This document shows positions 15,301-22,161 of a stretch of DNA of 24,161 bases, piece after piece. This stretch comes from Firmicutes bacterium UBA5559 (GTDB lineage: Bacteria > Bacillota > Clostridia > Peptostreptococcales > Anaerovoracaceae), in the NCBI GenBank assembly GCA_002425705.1, contig DIMT01000013.1:1-24161 (forward strand). The letters run 5' to 3'. A program made the position numbers and the translations under genes. The notes under the pieces are model-generated. The model searched no databases and was not told where the DNA came from. It saw only the letters and a list, made by a program, of their open reading frames with translations. Numbering within the stretch: the stretch's first letter is position 1; each line of letters starts with the position of its first letter.

Positions 15301-16164
15301 TTTCTTTTTCAGGTATTTGGCTCCGATTACAGCCATGTCCATCAGGGTCACCGGTCGGTTTTCCGGCTGATGACCGTAAACCTGAGTCCGCAGGTCCAGA
15401 TAATCCTCATAAGCTCCTTTGATCACCTCCGCATAGGGCCCTTCCTCCCACTGAACCTCCGTCAGTTCGGTGAAAAAAGTGGTATGGCGGCAATGGTCCG
15501 ACCAGTAGGTATCGATGACCTTCAGTTCCGTGACCGTCGGGTCTCTCTTCTCTTCCCGGAGGAAATATTCCTGAACGAAAGCCAGGTCTTCCCGGCTCAT
15601 GGCAAAGCCTTGCCCTGCCCTTAATTTCTCCAGCCGGTCCTCATCCATCTCTCTGAATCCGGCAACTGCTGCTACAGGCTCCGGCTCTTCCATCTGATAT
15701 TCCAGGGTTGACGGTTTCTCCAGTCCGGCAATTTCTGAGTCCACCGGGTTGATGCAATAATCCTGAATTTTTGCAAACTCTTCCCCGGTGATTTTTCCTG
15801 TCACACAGACCACCCGGGCAAACCGGACCACCGGATCCGCTTCCGGCTGAATCAGCTTGATGCACTGTACTGCAGAATCCGCCCGCTGATCATACTGGCC
15901 CGGCAGATACCAAGTGGCAAAGGCTTGCTCCTCATGACCCAACGGAAGATCCTCTTCATAGTATAAATCAATGGCTGGTTCCGAAAACACAGAAGTCCGG
16001 GCCATCTGATAGGTTTCCTCATCCAGATTTTCTATATCATACCGGTTGACGATCCGCAGCCCTTTCAATCCGGGAATCATCAGATCCGTCCGGATATCCT
16101 CCAGCATTTTTCCCGCTTCTACGTCAAACCCTTTTATTTTTTCCACAAAAATTCTTCTGACCAT
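12385..16164 (-). CDS. purL: Phosphoribosylformylglycinamidine synthase, single-chain
   Basis: A 1259-residue enzyme converting FGAR, glutamine and ATP to FGAM. It combines the PurS-like, PurL and PurQ functions in one chain. The central part has DTYWSDHCRHTTFFTEL, FKNETHNHPTEIEPFGGAAT and GGRTGRDGCGGATGSSKGH, and a second synthetase-like half contains GGKDSMSGTFKEINVPP. The C-terminal class I glutaminase, about residue 1000 onward, has IPVFPGTNCEVDSERAF, the nucleophile Cys in LGICNGFQ, and the His/Glu pair in PVSHGEGRF. Its glutaminase therefore appears intact, unlike the PurF in the same operon. The chain resembles the clade found in Clostridia and Bacteroidetes. The ATG at 16164 follows AAAGGAGG. 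It is the first gene of the operon. Confidence 0.97.
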   Translation of the reverse strand: MVRRIFVEKIKGFDVEAGKMLEDIRTDLMIPGLKGLRIVNRYDIENLDEETYQMARTSVFSEPAIDLYYEEDLPLGHEEQAFATWYLPGQYDQRADSAVQCIKLIQPEADPVVRFARVVCVTGKITGEEFAKIQDYCINPVDSEIAGLEKPSTLEYQMEEPEPVAAVAGFREMDEDRLEKLRAGQGFAMSREDLAFVQEYFLREEKRDPTVTELKVIDTYWSDHCRHTTFFTELTEVQWEEGPYAEVIKGAYEDYLDLRTQVYGHQPENRPVTLMDMAVIGAKYLKKKGLLQDLDESEEINACSIRIKADIDGKDEDWVVMFKNETHNHPTEIEPFGGAATCLGGAIRDPLSGRSYVYQAMRVTGAADPRTPLADTLPGKLPQSKITRGAAAGYSSYGNQIGLATGQVREFYHPGFVAKRMEVGAVIGAAPLENIRRETPSPGDGIILVGGRTGRDGCGGATGSSKGHTEESILQCGAEVQKGNPPVERNLQRLFRRKEAARLIKRCNDFGAGGVSVAIGELADSLEIYLDRIPKKYEGLDGTELAISESQERMAVVVSREDAEAFLKLADEENLEATLVAEVTDSGRIRMHWREQRILDLSREFLNTNGVRQKARVRVASPAEPDQAWSTPESPEDWIQDLNACSQKGLFERFDSTIGGGTLVMPAGGLYQQTTALGMAAKLPLLGGETETATLMTFGFDPLLAEQSPFHGAYYAVIDSVTKQVAMGGHRDRIRLSFQEYFESLGKNPVSWGKPFSALLGALKVQKELEIPAIGGKDSMSGTFKEINVPPSLISFAVSVTDTESVLTNELKHGNSFLYWMPGPRAAGGILDLDQYKKNMDLVTKWNRKGKLLAASTIGLGGILTSLMNMAVGNRIGLRINRPVNLDTGIDWEKALSCPDYGGLILQLPEQADPEKLMGDHPVYRIGETTGAGTFEIPERNWSLRLGEGASLMEKTLESIFPLRTPDYKETRDKTPVETYSWTSRFSAPIGGGGKPRILIPVFPGTNCEVDSERAFRKAGGEPEIFVLRNRMEHQLKESIGELAKKIRKSQIIMLPGGFSGGDEPDGSAKFITAVFRNPAISDEVMELLNNRDGLMLGICNGFQALIKLGLVPFGEIRPMTKDSPTLTYNKIGRHVSGLIRTRIASVKSPWMAGVEVGDIHTIPVSHGEGRFIAGRDLLAELAATGQIATQYVDLDDRPTMDLPYNPNYSDGAVEGITSPDGRILGKMGHSERIGKGLYKNVPGDYDQQIFASGVQYFK

Positions 16165-16199
16165 GTGGGCCTCCTTTTTTACTTCCTTCGCTTATTTTC

Positions 16200-16228
16200 A
16201 GTATAGCACCCCCACTCAGGGATGTTAA
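16200..16228 (-). promoter_or_regulatory. Sigma-A promoter of the purine operon
   Basis: TTAACA (-35, 16223-16228) and TATACT (-10, 16200-16205) are spaced by exactly 17 nt, with a TG extension (TGCTATACT). A start near 16193 leaves a leader of only about 28 nt before the purL ATG, too short for a purine riboswitch. Confidence 0.78.
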
Positions 16229-16283
16229 CGTTTTTTATGAAAAATACGACTAAAATTTTCTATTTTACGCCAAATTATGGCTT

Positions 16284-16296
16284 ATTTACGAACTTT
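16284..16296. promoter_or_regulatory. Candidate PurR-type site (PurBox-like)
   Basis: ATTTACGAACTTT on the plus strand matches 12 of 13 positions of the Bacillus subtilis PurBox consensus as I recall it (AWWWCCGAACWWT). It lies about 90-105 bp upstream of the predicted purL start. No second convincing inverted box was found, so this is tentative. The rest of 16229-16340 is AT-rich with no gene seen. Confidence 0.25.
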
Positions 16297-16340
16297 AATT
16301 TTACAATATGCTTTAATCGTACGTTATAATTTGTCGAAGA

Positions 16341-16378
16341 AAACAAAAAGAGAGCCCGTCCCATTTGGACGTTCTCTC
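16341..16378 (-). terminator. Rho-independent terminator after scpB
   Basis: On the minus strand GAGAG, an AA/GG mismatch and CGTCC pair with GGACG and CTCTC around a 5-nt loop. TTTTTGTTT follows. It starts 6 bp after the scpB stop and closes the mtnA-scpB unit before the purine promoter. Confidence 0.88.
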
Positions 16379-16384
16379 CAGACT

Positions 16385-16966
16385 TTAAAATTCTATGGTC
16401 AGTTGACCAGTCTCTACCCCTTCTTCCGGTTCCTCCAGGTTCATGACACCGGCAATGTCTTCGATGTCCGGCAGCTCCTTCAGATTTTGGAAACCGAAAT
16501 GTTTTAAAAAGGCGTCGGTGGTTCCATAGAGAATCGGCCTGCCAATAGCCGAAGACCGGCCTGCCTCCTGTACCAGGTCCCGCTTCATCAGCCCTTCCAG
16601 CACCCGGTCACAGCGGATTCCACGAATGGCTTCGATTTCTCCCTTGGTCACCGGCTGACGGTAGGCCACAATGGCCAGCACCTCCAGGGCTTGTTGAGAA
16701 AGCCTCTTTTCCCGCACCGGCGTGCAGAGCCTTTCGATATACTCCACGTTTTCACTGCTGGTAACCAGCTGAAAGCTTTTATTGATTTCCCGAATCCGGA
16801 TGCCCCGTCCCTCCCGGTCGTATTCCTCTTTCAACTCGGCAAAATAGTCATAGGCCTCCTTGTTGCTGATGTTGAACAGCTCCGCCGCCGTCTTTACGTC
16901 CAGGGGCTCTCCCCAAACGAACATCAAAGATTCAAAGGCTGATTTAATGGTTTTTTTACTGGTCAT
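16385..16966 (-). CDS. scpB: Segregation and condensation protein B
   Basis: A 193-residue winged-helix protein that joins ScpA and SMC in the chromosome condensation complex. Landmarks are SAFESLMFVWGEPLD at the N-terminus, SFQLVTSS, LSQQALEVLAIVAYRQPVTKGEIEAIRG, GRSSAIGRPILYGTTDAFLKHFG and LPDIEDI. I start it at the ATG at 16966, which overlaps the end of scpA by 11 bp and follows GGAG by about 12 nt. A 17-residue extension from a TTG at 17017 lies inside scpA and is unlikely. The terminator follows directly. Confidence 0.95.
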   Translation of the reverse strand: MTSKKTIKSAFESLMFVWGEPLDVKTAAELFNISNKEAYDYFAELKEEYDREGRGIRIREINKSFQLVTSSENVEYIERLCTPVREKRLSQQALEVLAIVAYRQPVTKGEIEAIRGIRCDRVLEGLMKRDLVQEAGRSSAIGRPILYGTTDAFLKHFGFQNLKELPDIEDIAGVMNLEEPEEGVETGQLTIEF

Positions 16967-17720
16967 GAACTTTTTTCTCTCCTGCTTCTTCCCCGATTCC
17001 GATGACGATTTCTCCAAAAGTCTCCTGCTGTTTCACCTTTATCACCCGTTGCCGGGCCATTTCCAGCAGAGAAACGAAGGTGACCACCCGATTAAACCGG
17101 GTATCCTCCTCTTCTACCAACTGACGAAAGGTGATTTTTTTAAGGGCTTTCTGCCGGAACAACCTCAGAATGCTTTGGATCCGGTCTTCGATGGTCATCC
17201 TCTGACGCTCCACCCGTGCATAGTTTTTCCGGATTTCCTCCACCTTTTTCCTTTTATGCAAGAACAGGTGAAAGGCGGCGGCAAACTGACGGATATCCAG
17301 ATTCAGGTATTCGTCCGGTTCCTTCGTGTAAGGGCTCAGATCCTCCTTCGGTTTCTCCAGAACCGCTTCCATGGCTTCCTGCCGGTCCTCCAGAAGGGCC
17401 GCCGCCCGTTTGAACCGCTTGTACTCCAGGATCCTTTCCACCAGCTCATCTCTGGGATCCCCCTCACCTCCGGCTACCCCTTCCGGTTTGATCCTGGGGA
17501 GAAGCATCTTGGATTTGATTTCAATCAATACCGCTGCCAGGACCATAAATTCCGTGGCTACTTCCACATCCAGCCGCTGCATCTCCTGAATATAATCCAT
17601 GTACTGCCGGGTGATGGCCGCCACCTGGATATCGTAAATATTCATTTCGGAGGTTTCGATCAAATACACCAAAAGGTCAAAGGGCCCCTCAAACAGATCG
17701 ATCTTTACTTTATAGCTCAT
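16956..17720 (-). CDS. scpA: Segregation and condensation protein A
   Basis: A 254-residue kleisin subunit of the SMC-ScpAB condensin. It shows the family N-terminus VKIDLFEGPFDLLVYLIE, then YDIQVAAITRQYMDYI, ATEFMVLAAVLIEIKSKMLLP and a charged middle region. The C-terminal winged-helix part (TFRQLVEEEDTRFNRVVTFVSLLEMARQ) binds the SMC head in known systems. The length is typical. The ATG at 17720 has a weak GAAGGCGG site. It lies 34 bp after the second EamA permease gene with no terminator between, so it may be co-transcribed with mtnA. Confidence 0.95.
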   Translation of the reverse strand: MSYKVKIDLFEGPFDLLVYLIETSEMNIYDIQVAAITRQYMDYIQEMQRLDVEVATEFMVLAAVLIEIKSKMLLPRIKPEGVAGGEGDPRDELVERILEYKRFKRAAALLEDRQEAMEAVLEKPKEDLSPYTKEPDEYLNLDIRQFAAAFHLFLHKRKKVEEIRKNYARVERQRMTIEDRIQSILRLFRQKALKKITFRQLVEEEDTRFNRVVTFVSLLEMARQRVIKVKQQETFGEIVIGIGEEAGEKKVHDQ

Positions 17721-17754
17721 TTGTTACCGCCTTCATCATACTGGAGTCATTTTA

Positions 17755-18669
17755 TCACAATTTTTTTTTACCGGCAAGACGGCGGGACAGGTCCGGTTCG
17801 TCCTCTTCGTGTCGGTTATAGTAGAGCAGCCCCAGAATAGTGATTCCACCACCAACCAGCTGCCAGAGGCCAGGTATTTCCGAAAAGAGGAAAGCGGCCA
17901 GCAAGGCAGCAATCAGTACTTCAGACATTTCCCAAGTGGCCAGATAAATGGCTTTCACGTAGCCCAGGCACCAGTTGAAGACTCCGTGGGCACCGATCTG
18001 ACAGACCAGGGCCAGCATCAGGATCCAGAAGAAGGATTCCCCACTATAGCCGGCAAAGGGGGTTCTGGTAACAATCATTTCCACCAGAAATACAAGCCAG
18101 CAGCTGGTAAAGACCAGGAATACGTAAACCGCTGCGGGAATGCCGGAACGATATTTTTTACCGGCAAGCAGGTAAAGGGCCATGAATACCGCCGCCAGGA
18201 ACGCCAGCAGATCTCCGATCAGGGCCTCCCGGGACAGGGCATAGTCTCCCCCGGTGATGATGACAGCCCCGGCGAAGGCCAGGCCGATTCCGGCCAGTGC
18301 CCGCCTATTGGTCCGTTCCTTGAAGAACAGAGTGGTGATGATCAGTATGACGATGGGGTGGGTCATGCACAGCACCGTGGCACTGGCTACTGTGGTGTAG
18401 TCCAAAGCGATGAACCAGCTGAGAAAATGCAGAGACAGGAAAACTCCGGCCAGCCCGCTTCCTGCCAGGTCCCGCCGGGTGACGGAAAAGAGCTCCTTCC
18501 GATGCCAGATCAAGACGATGGCGGCAAAAAAAGGCAGGGAAAAAGTCAATCGGTAAAACCCGACTGCTACCGGGGGAGCGTCGGCCAATCGGACAAAAAT
18601 AGAAGCAAAGGAGGCGGCAAAAACCGCCATCAGGACCACCCGTTTCGGGTTCCGCTGAAAAACATTCAT
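17755..18669 (-). CDS. EamA (DMT superfamily) permease, second copy
   Basis: A 304-residue inner-membrane transporter with about ten hydrophobic segments in two EamA halves. Typical features are SFASIFVRLADAPPVAVGFYRL at the first helices, SLHFLSWFIALDYTTVASATVL, and LFFKERTNRRALAGIGLAFAG at the end of the first half. The second half begins near GDLLAFLAAVFMALYLLAG. Such proteins export or import small metabolites; no substrate can be read from sequence. The ATG at 18669 overlaps the stop of the preceding EamA gene (ATGA), and AAGGAAG precedes it. A long in-frame extension upstream to 18981 lies in the preceding gene and is rejected. The two EamA proteins are diverged and could act separately or as a pair. 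Confidence 0.9.
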   Translation of the reverse strand: MNVFQRNPKRVVLMAVFAASFASIFVRLADAPPVAVGFYRLTFSLPFFAAIVLIWHRKELFSVTRRDLAGSGLAGVFLSLHFLSWFIALDYTTVASATVLCMTHPIVILIITTLFFKERTNRRALAGIGLAFAGAVIITGGDYALSREALIGDLLAFLAAVFMALYLLAGKKYRSGIPAAVYVFLVFTSCWLVFLVEMIVTRTPFAGYSGESFFWILMLALVCQIGAHGVFNWCLGYVKAIYLATWEMSEVLIAALLAAFLFSEIPGLWQLVGGGITILGLLYYNRHEEDEPDLSRRLAGKKKL

Positions 18670-19577
18670 GGCTGCTTCCTTTCTGTCTGACAAATAAATA
18701 CGCCGGTTATGATCATGGCTGCCGTTATCAGTTTCACCGGTTCCAATTCTTCGGAGAGGATCAGGACCGAAAGCAGGATGGAGAAAACCGGGACCAGGTT
18801 GATGAACACCGAAGTTCTGGAAGGACCGATGCGCCGAATAGATATCTGCTGAATCAAATAACCGATCACCGATGCAAAAATGCTCATATAGACCACAGCA
18901 GCCATAGCCGTCCAGGGAACCTTTGCAGCCCATTCCCAGGGTTTTTCCAGCAAAGCCAAAGGCAGGCTGACCAGGGTACACACCAGAAAACTATAGTAAG
19001 TCAGGGCCATAGGCGGAATGTGGCTGGCCTTCGCTTTGCTGAATACCGAATAAGCTGCCCAGGAAATCACGGCCAGGAGCATCAGCAGATCTCCCGGATT
19101 TACTTCCATGGATGCCAGAAGGGTCAGGTCAAAGGAGGTGATGGTCAGAATCACTCCGGCAAAGGAAATCAGGATCCCTAAAAGGGCCCTGCCCGAAATC
19201 CTCTCCTTCACGAAGAAAAATCCCAGCACTACTGTGATGATGGGATTCATGGCCGCAATGATGGAAGAGTTGATAGCGGTGGTGTACTGCAGAGCCGAAA
19301 AAAAGAAACCATGATAAAACACCATCCCCACCACCCCCGTAAAGAGCAGCACCGGCCAGTCTTTTTTTGTGACCCGATATTCGGTCATCCTGGTTTCCAG
19401 CTTCTGTTCCACCCGGTTCTTCACTCCAAACAACACGACTGTAGCCACCAGGAACCGCAGGAATGTCAAGGAAAGGGGCGGTATATAGGGAACCGAGAGT
19501 TTTCCCGCAATAAAGGCTCCCGCCCAGCAGAAAGCTGCCAGGGTCATCCACCCATAGATGCTTCTTTTACTTCTCAT
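18666..19577 (-). CDS. EamA (DMT superfamily) permease, first copy
   Basis: A 303-residue inner-membrane transporter with about ten hydrophobic segments. The first EamA half starts at YGWMTLAAFCWAGAFIAGKL and includes SLTFLRFLVATVVLF, then GMVFYHGFFFSALQYTTAINSS and GFFFVKERISGRALLGILISF. The second half begins at GDLLMLLAVISWAAYSVFSKA and ends with ILSEELEPVKLITAAMIITGVFI. The substrate is unknown. The ATG at 19577 overlaps the end of mtnA by 11 bp and follows GGAG by 8 nt, and its stop overlaps the next EamA gene. Tight coupling to mtnA suggests a link to methylthioribose or related sulfur metabolites, but that is inference from position only. Confidence 0.9.
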   Translation of the reverse strand: MRSKRSIYGWMTLAAFCWAGAFIAGKLSVPYIPPLSLTFLRFLVATVVLFGVKNRVEQKLETRMTEYRVTKKDWPVLLFTGVVGMVFYHGFFFSALQYTTAINSSIIAAMNPIITVVLGFFFVKERISGRALLGILISFAGVILTITSFDLTLLASMEVNPGDLLMLLAVISWAAYSVFSKAKASHIPPMALTYYSFLVCTLVSLPLALLEKPWEWAAKVPWTAMAAVVYMSIFASVIGYLIQQISIRRIGPSRTSVFINLVPVFSILLSVLILSEELEPVKLITAAMIITGVFICQTERKQP

Positions 19578-20661
19578 CGCTGTCTCCGGCCTTCGCCCGA
19601 TTGATCAGTGCCGCTAAATTTTCAGAATAAGGAGGCTTCACGATCCCCTTTTCTGTGATTACCGCCGTGATGTATTTAGCCGGCGTTACATCAAAAGCCG
19701 GATTGTAGGTCTTGACACCAGCAGGAGCCATAGGTTTCTCATACCAAAGCTCGCCGATTTCCTTCCCGTTCCGTTCTTCGATGACGATATCCTCCCCCGT
19801 CTTCGTAGATAAGTCGATGGTGGAAGTGGGAACAAACATATAAAAGGGGATGCCATACTCTTTGGCCAGAATGGCCACACCGCTGGTACCGATCTTGTTA
19901 GCCCCGTCTCCGTTGGCAGCCATCCGGTCACACCCTACCACCACTGCTTGGACCCAGCCGTTTTTCATGACCAAAGAGGCCATGTTATCGCAGATCAGGG
20001 TCACGTCCACTCCCGCCTTCTGAAGCTCCCAGGCAGTCAGCCGGGCGCCCTGAAGCAGGGGCCGGGTTTCATCGGCAAACACCCGAAAACCATAACCCCG
20101 TTCCTGTCCCAGATAAATAGGAGACAGAGCTGTTCCATATTTAGCGGTAGCGATGGTTCCCGCATTGCAGTGGGTCAGGATTCCCATTCCCGGCCTCAGC
20201 AAGGTCAGGCCCAACTCACCCATGGCACGGCAGGCTTCTTCATCTTCAATCCGGATTCTTTCCGCTTCCGAAAGAAGCTGGTCGACTGCTTTTTCCCGGG
20301 AGAATTCACCATAATTTTTTCCAATCTCAATTTTGAGACAGCCCTCCATCCGGTCCAGTGCCCAGAACAGATTGACGGCGGTTGGCCGGGAAGATCCGAT
20401 GTATTGCTTAATCTTAAGAAATTCTTCTAAAAATTCCGACGAATCCCCGGAGGAAATCTGGCTGGCGGCCAGCCACATGCCATAAGCTGCCGCCACACCG
20501 ATAGCGGGGGCACCTCTTACTTTAAGATGGAAGATGGCATCAAAAAGGTCCTCCTTGTTGTTGATTTCTATATAAACCTCCCGGCCGGGAAGCTGGGTCT
20601 GATCCAGAACCAGGAGCTTCTTCCCTTCCAGCCGGACCGGGGCGATATTCAGCACGTCCAT
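19567..20661 (-). CDS. mtnA: S-methyl-5-thioribose-1-phosphate isomerase
   Basis: A 364-residue enzyme that converts methylthioribose 1-phosphate to methylthioribulose 1-phosphate, a step of methionine salvage. It has VRGAPAIGVAAAYGM (48-62), the catalytic Cys165 in THCNAGTIATAKYGTAL, RVFADETRPLLQGARLTAWEL, and the catalytic Asp245 in VVGCDRMAANGDGANKIGT. The C-terminal NPAFDVTPAKYITAVITEKG is also typical. Both catalytic residues set it apart from the related eIF2B-like proteins. The ATG at 20661 follows GAAAGGAG. No other mtn gene (mtnK, mtnB, mtnC) is in the window, so the pathway may be completed elsewhere or run as a partial salvage or DHAP-type shunt. It is the first gene of a unit running on through scpB. 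Confidence 0.94.
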   Translation of the reverse strand: MDVLNIAPVRLEGKKLLVLDQTQLPGREVYIEINNKEDLFDAIFHLKVRGAPAIGVAAAYGMWLAASQISSGDSSEFLEEFLKIKQYIGSSRPTAVNLFWALDRMEGCLKIEIGKNYGEFSREKAVDQLLSEAERIRIEDEEACRAMGELGLTLLRPGMGILTHCNAGTIATAKYGTALSPIYLGQERGYGFRVFADETRPLLQGARLTAWELQKAGVDVTLICDNMASLVMKNGWVQAVVVGCDRMAANGDGANKIGTSGVAILAKEYGIPFYMFVPTSTIDLSTKTGEDIVIEERNGKEIGELWYEKPMAPAGVKTYNPAFDVTPAKYITAVITEKGIVKPPYSENLAALINRAKAGDSDEK

Positions 20662-20711
20662 TACCGATTTCTCCTTTCTTTTCCATCGTCCGACAAACCG
20701 GACAGCAGTAT

Positions 20712-20717
20712 ATTATA
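20712..20717 (-). promoter_or_regulatory. -10 element (TATAAT) of the mtnA promoter
   Basis: A perfect TATAAT on the minus strand lies about 50 nt upstream of the mtnA ATG. The -35 region at 17 nt spacing reads TTATTT, a poor match, so the promoter may be weak or need an activator. Confidence 0.55.
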
Positions 20718-20743
20718 TCACATCCTTCAGACTAAAATAAAGT

Positions 20744-20775
20744 AAAATACCGGCAGCCTAAGGCTCCGGTATTTT
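20744..20775 (-). terminator. Strong terminator after the lytic transglycosylase gene
   Basis: AAAATACCGG pairs perfectly with CCGGTATTTT, and AGCC/GGCT extend the stem around a TTA loop. It is A/T-flanked on both sides, so it may work in both directions. It lies about 37 bp past the stop codon. Confidence 0.88.
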
Positions 20776-20811
20776 CCATTTCTATATGTATGCTTTATGT
20801 CGTGATTTTTT

Positions 20812-21900
20812 CTACCTAGCAACGAAACCATTTGTTGCTAAGAAGTTATTTACTCCGGCATGTGCAGACAGCACTCTTGATGCGTAACTGGTGGAGTAAG
20901 TACCTCTGCTTACGGTAACGGATCCCTGGTTATAGGCCGAAAGGCCTTTGACCACGTCACCACCATAGGCAGTAATACGTTCGGACAATATCATCGCTCC
21001 CACGCTGATACTGACTTTCGGATCCAGGAGCTGCCGGTTGCTTAATCCATAGCGTGCTCCTGTGGCGGGCATGATCTGCATCATCCCCAGTGCACCGAAC
21101 CGGGATACGGCATCGGCGTTGAAGGTGCTTTCCTTATGAGCGACTGCCATAAGCAGTTTCTCATCAATGCTGTACACATCTCCTGCCCGTTTGAACAGGA
21201 AGACGTAGCGCTGAGCCGTTGCAGCAGGAATATTCCAGTTGTACTCTTTGATGTAGGCGTACAGCCCCCGGTTATAGAGGGTTTCTTTTTCGGACCAGGC
21301 ATTTTTGGCAGGTACTCCGGGCAAACTGCTGATGCAGAGACCAAAGTAATTGTCGTAATACAGATCCCACTGAAAAATTTCACTTTCTGCAAATACTCTT
21401 ACAGGGACATAGACATATTTTCCCTTTGCCAGAAGCGGCGCGGAATCGGTAAGGACCAATTCCTCGATGATGGTTTCTTGCTGGCTTTCAGTATTTTCCG
21501 TCCCTTCCTCTGCTGCCTGGTTGGCGGATTCCTCCACAGCCAGGACTTGGAAGTTGTCAAGAACCTGAACCGCCACATGGGAAGGATCCCCCTTGTAGGT
21601 GTTATTGCTCAGATTTTTCTGAACCGGTTCGATTTTGACTAGTTTTAGTGTGCGGCTTTCCCAATCCACTGAAGGCACGAATCCGAGAATCCGGCCGATG
21701 TCCTCGCTCAGTGGAAGGTAGGTTGTGTTGTTGTAGGTGATCACGGGATACTGAAGATTATAATTGATCAGTTTTTCCCCGTTCACCGCAACATCTCTGA
21801 AGAAAAAATCTCCTTGAACGTTCTGGTCAGCATATATAGAAATTGATGAGAACAACATGATGGTCAACACAAGCCACACGGTAATAAGCTTCTTTGCCAT
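20812..21900 (-). CDS. Secreted lytic transglycosylase (SLT) with copper-amine-oxidase-N-like domain
   Basis: A 362-residue exported protein that should cleave peptidoglycan glycan strands. Residues 1-24 form a signal peptide (cleavage near SIYA-DQ). Residues 31-90 resemble the copper amine oxidase N-terminal-like domain common in clostridial envelope proteins (VAVNGEKLINYNLQYPVITY and TTYLPLSEDIGRILGF). A Glu/Gln-rich linker spans 120-148. A second similar segment follows at 149-192 (YVYVPVRVFAES). The SLT domain occupies about 225-345, with the probable catalytic Glu257 in AVAHKESTFNADAVS, then GALGMMQIMPATG and LSAYNQG. The ATG at 21900 is 10 nt from AGGAG; a GTG at 21906 is too close to the site. 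It is monocistronic, with a -10 element upstream and a strong terminator downstream. Confidence 0.9.
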   Translation of the reverse strand: MAKKLITVWLVLTIMLFSSISIYADQNVQGDFFFRDVAVNGEKLINYNLQYPVITYNNTTYLPLSEDIGRILGFVPSVDWESRTLKLVKIEPVQKNLSNNTYKGDPSHVAVQVLDNFQVLAVEESANQAAEEGTENTESQQETIIEELVLTDSAPLLAKGKYVYVPVRVFAESEIFQWDLYYDNYFGLCISSLPGVPAKNAWSEKETLYNRGLYAYIKEYNWNIPAATAQRYVFLFKRAGDVYSIDEKLLMAVAHKESTFNADAVSRFGALGMMQIMPATGARYGLSNRQLLDPKVSISVGAMILSERITAYGGDVVKGLSAYNQGSVTVSRGTYSTSYASRVLSAHAGVNNFLATNGFVAR

Positions 21901-21949
21901 ATTCACTTTTCTCCTCGCTTTCTTCGCCTTCTGTTACAAAGACTCATTC

Positions 21950-21955
21950 ATTATA
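21950..21955 (-). promoter_or_regulatory. -10 element (TATAAT) of the transglycosylase promoter
   Basis: A perfect TATAAT on the minus strand lies 49 bp upstream of the ATG at 21900. The -35 position at 17-nt spacing reads CTGTAC, a weak match. Confidence 0.5.
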
Positions 21956-22014
21956 CCACAGCGAGGCAAAAAGTACAGTTTTTGATAGATATTCAGAAAA
22001 TTGTGAACAACTGA

Positions 22015-22030
22015 CCACAATATGTTGTGG
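22015..22030. promoter_or_regulatory. Dyad (CCACAA-TATG-TTGTGG) upstream of the transglycosylase gene
   Basis: Perfect 6-bp arms flank a 4-bp centre. Nearby at 22001-22010 is a related smaller dyad, TTGTGAACAA. Both lie 40-80 bp upstream of the TATAAT and beyond the aminotransferase terminator, so a regulator-binding site is possible. The remaining sequence of 21956-22054 is AT-rich, with no gene seen. Confidence 0.35.
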
Positions 22031-22054
22031 CTTTTCCTTTATTTTCGACATAAA

Positions 22055-22094
22055 AACACAAAAATACCGGATGGAAACGACCCCATCCGGTATT
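22055..22094 (-). terminator. Strong terminator after the aminotransferase gene
   Basis: A perfect 12-bp stem (AATACCGGATGG with CCATCCGGTATT) closes an 8-nt loop. TTTGTGTTTTTA follows on the minus strand. It lies about 67 bp past the stop codon. Confidence 0.9.
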
Positions 22095-22161
22095 AAAATC
22101 ATCATCATTTCAAACTAGTTTTTCACATTACGAAGGTAATCTTAAACCCTATCTCTAACCC

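Noticed and set aside
16165..16230. Purine riboswitch before purL
   Set aside because: The leader after the promoter is about 28 nt, and no purine aptamer core is recognisable here or upstream.
18670..18981. Long N-terminal extension of the second EamA permease
   Set aside because: The extension is antigenic-looking shadow sequence inside the first EamA gene; the ATG at 18669 has a ribosome binding site and an ATGA overlap.
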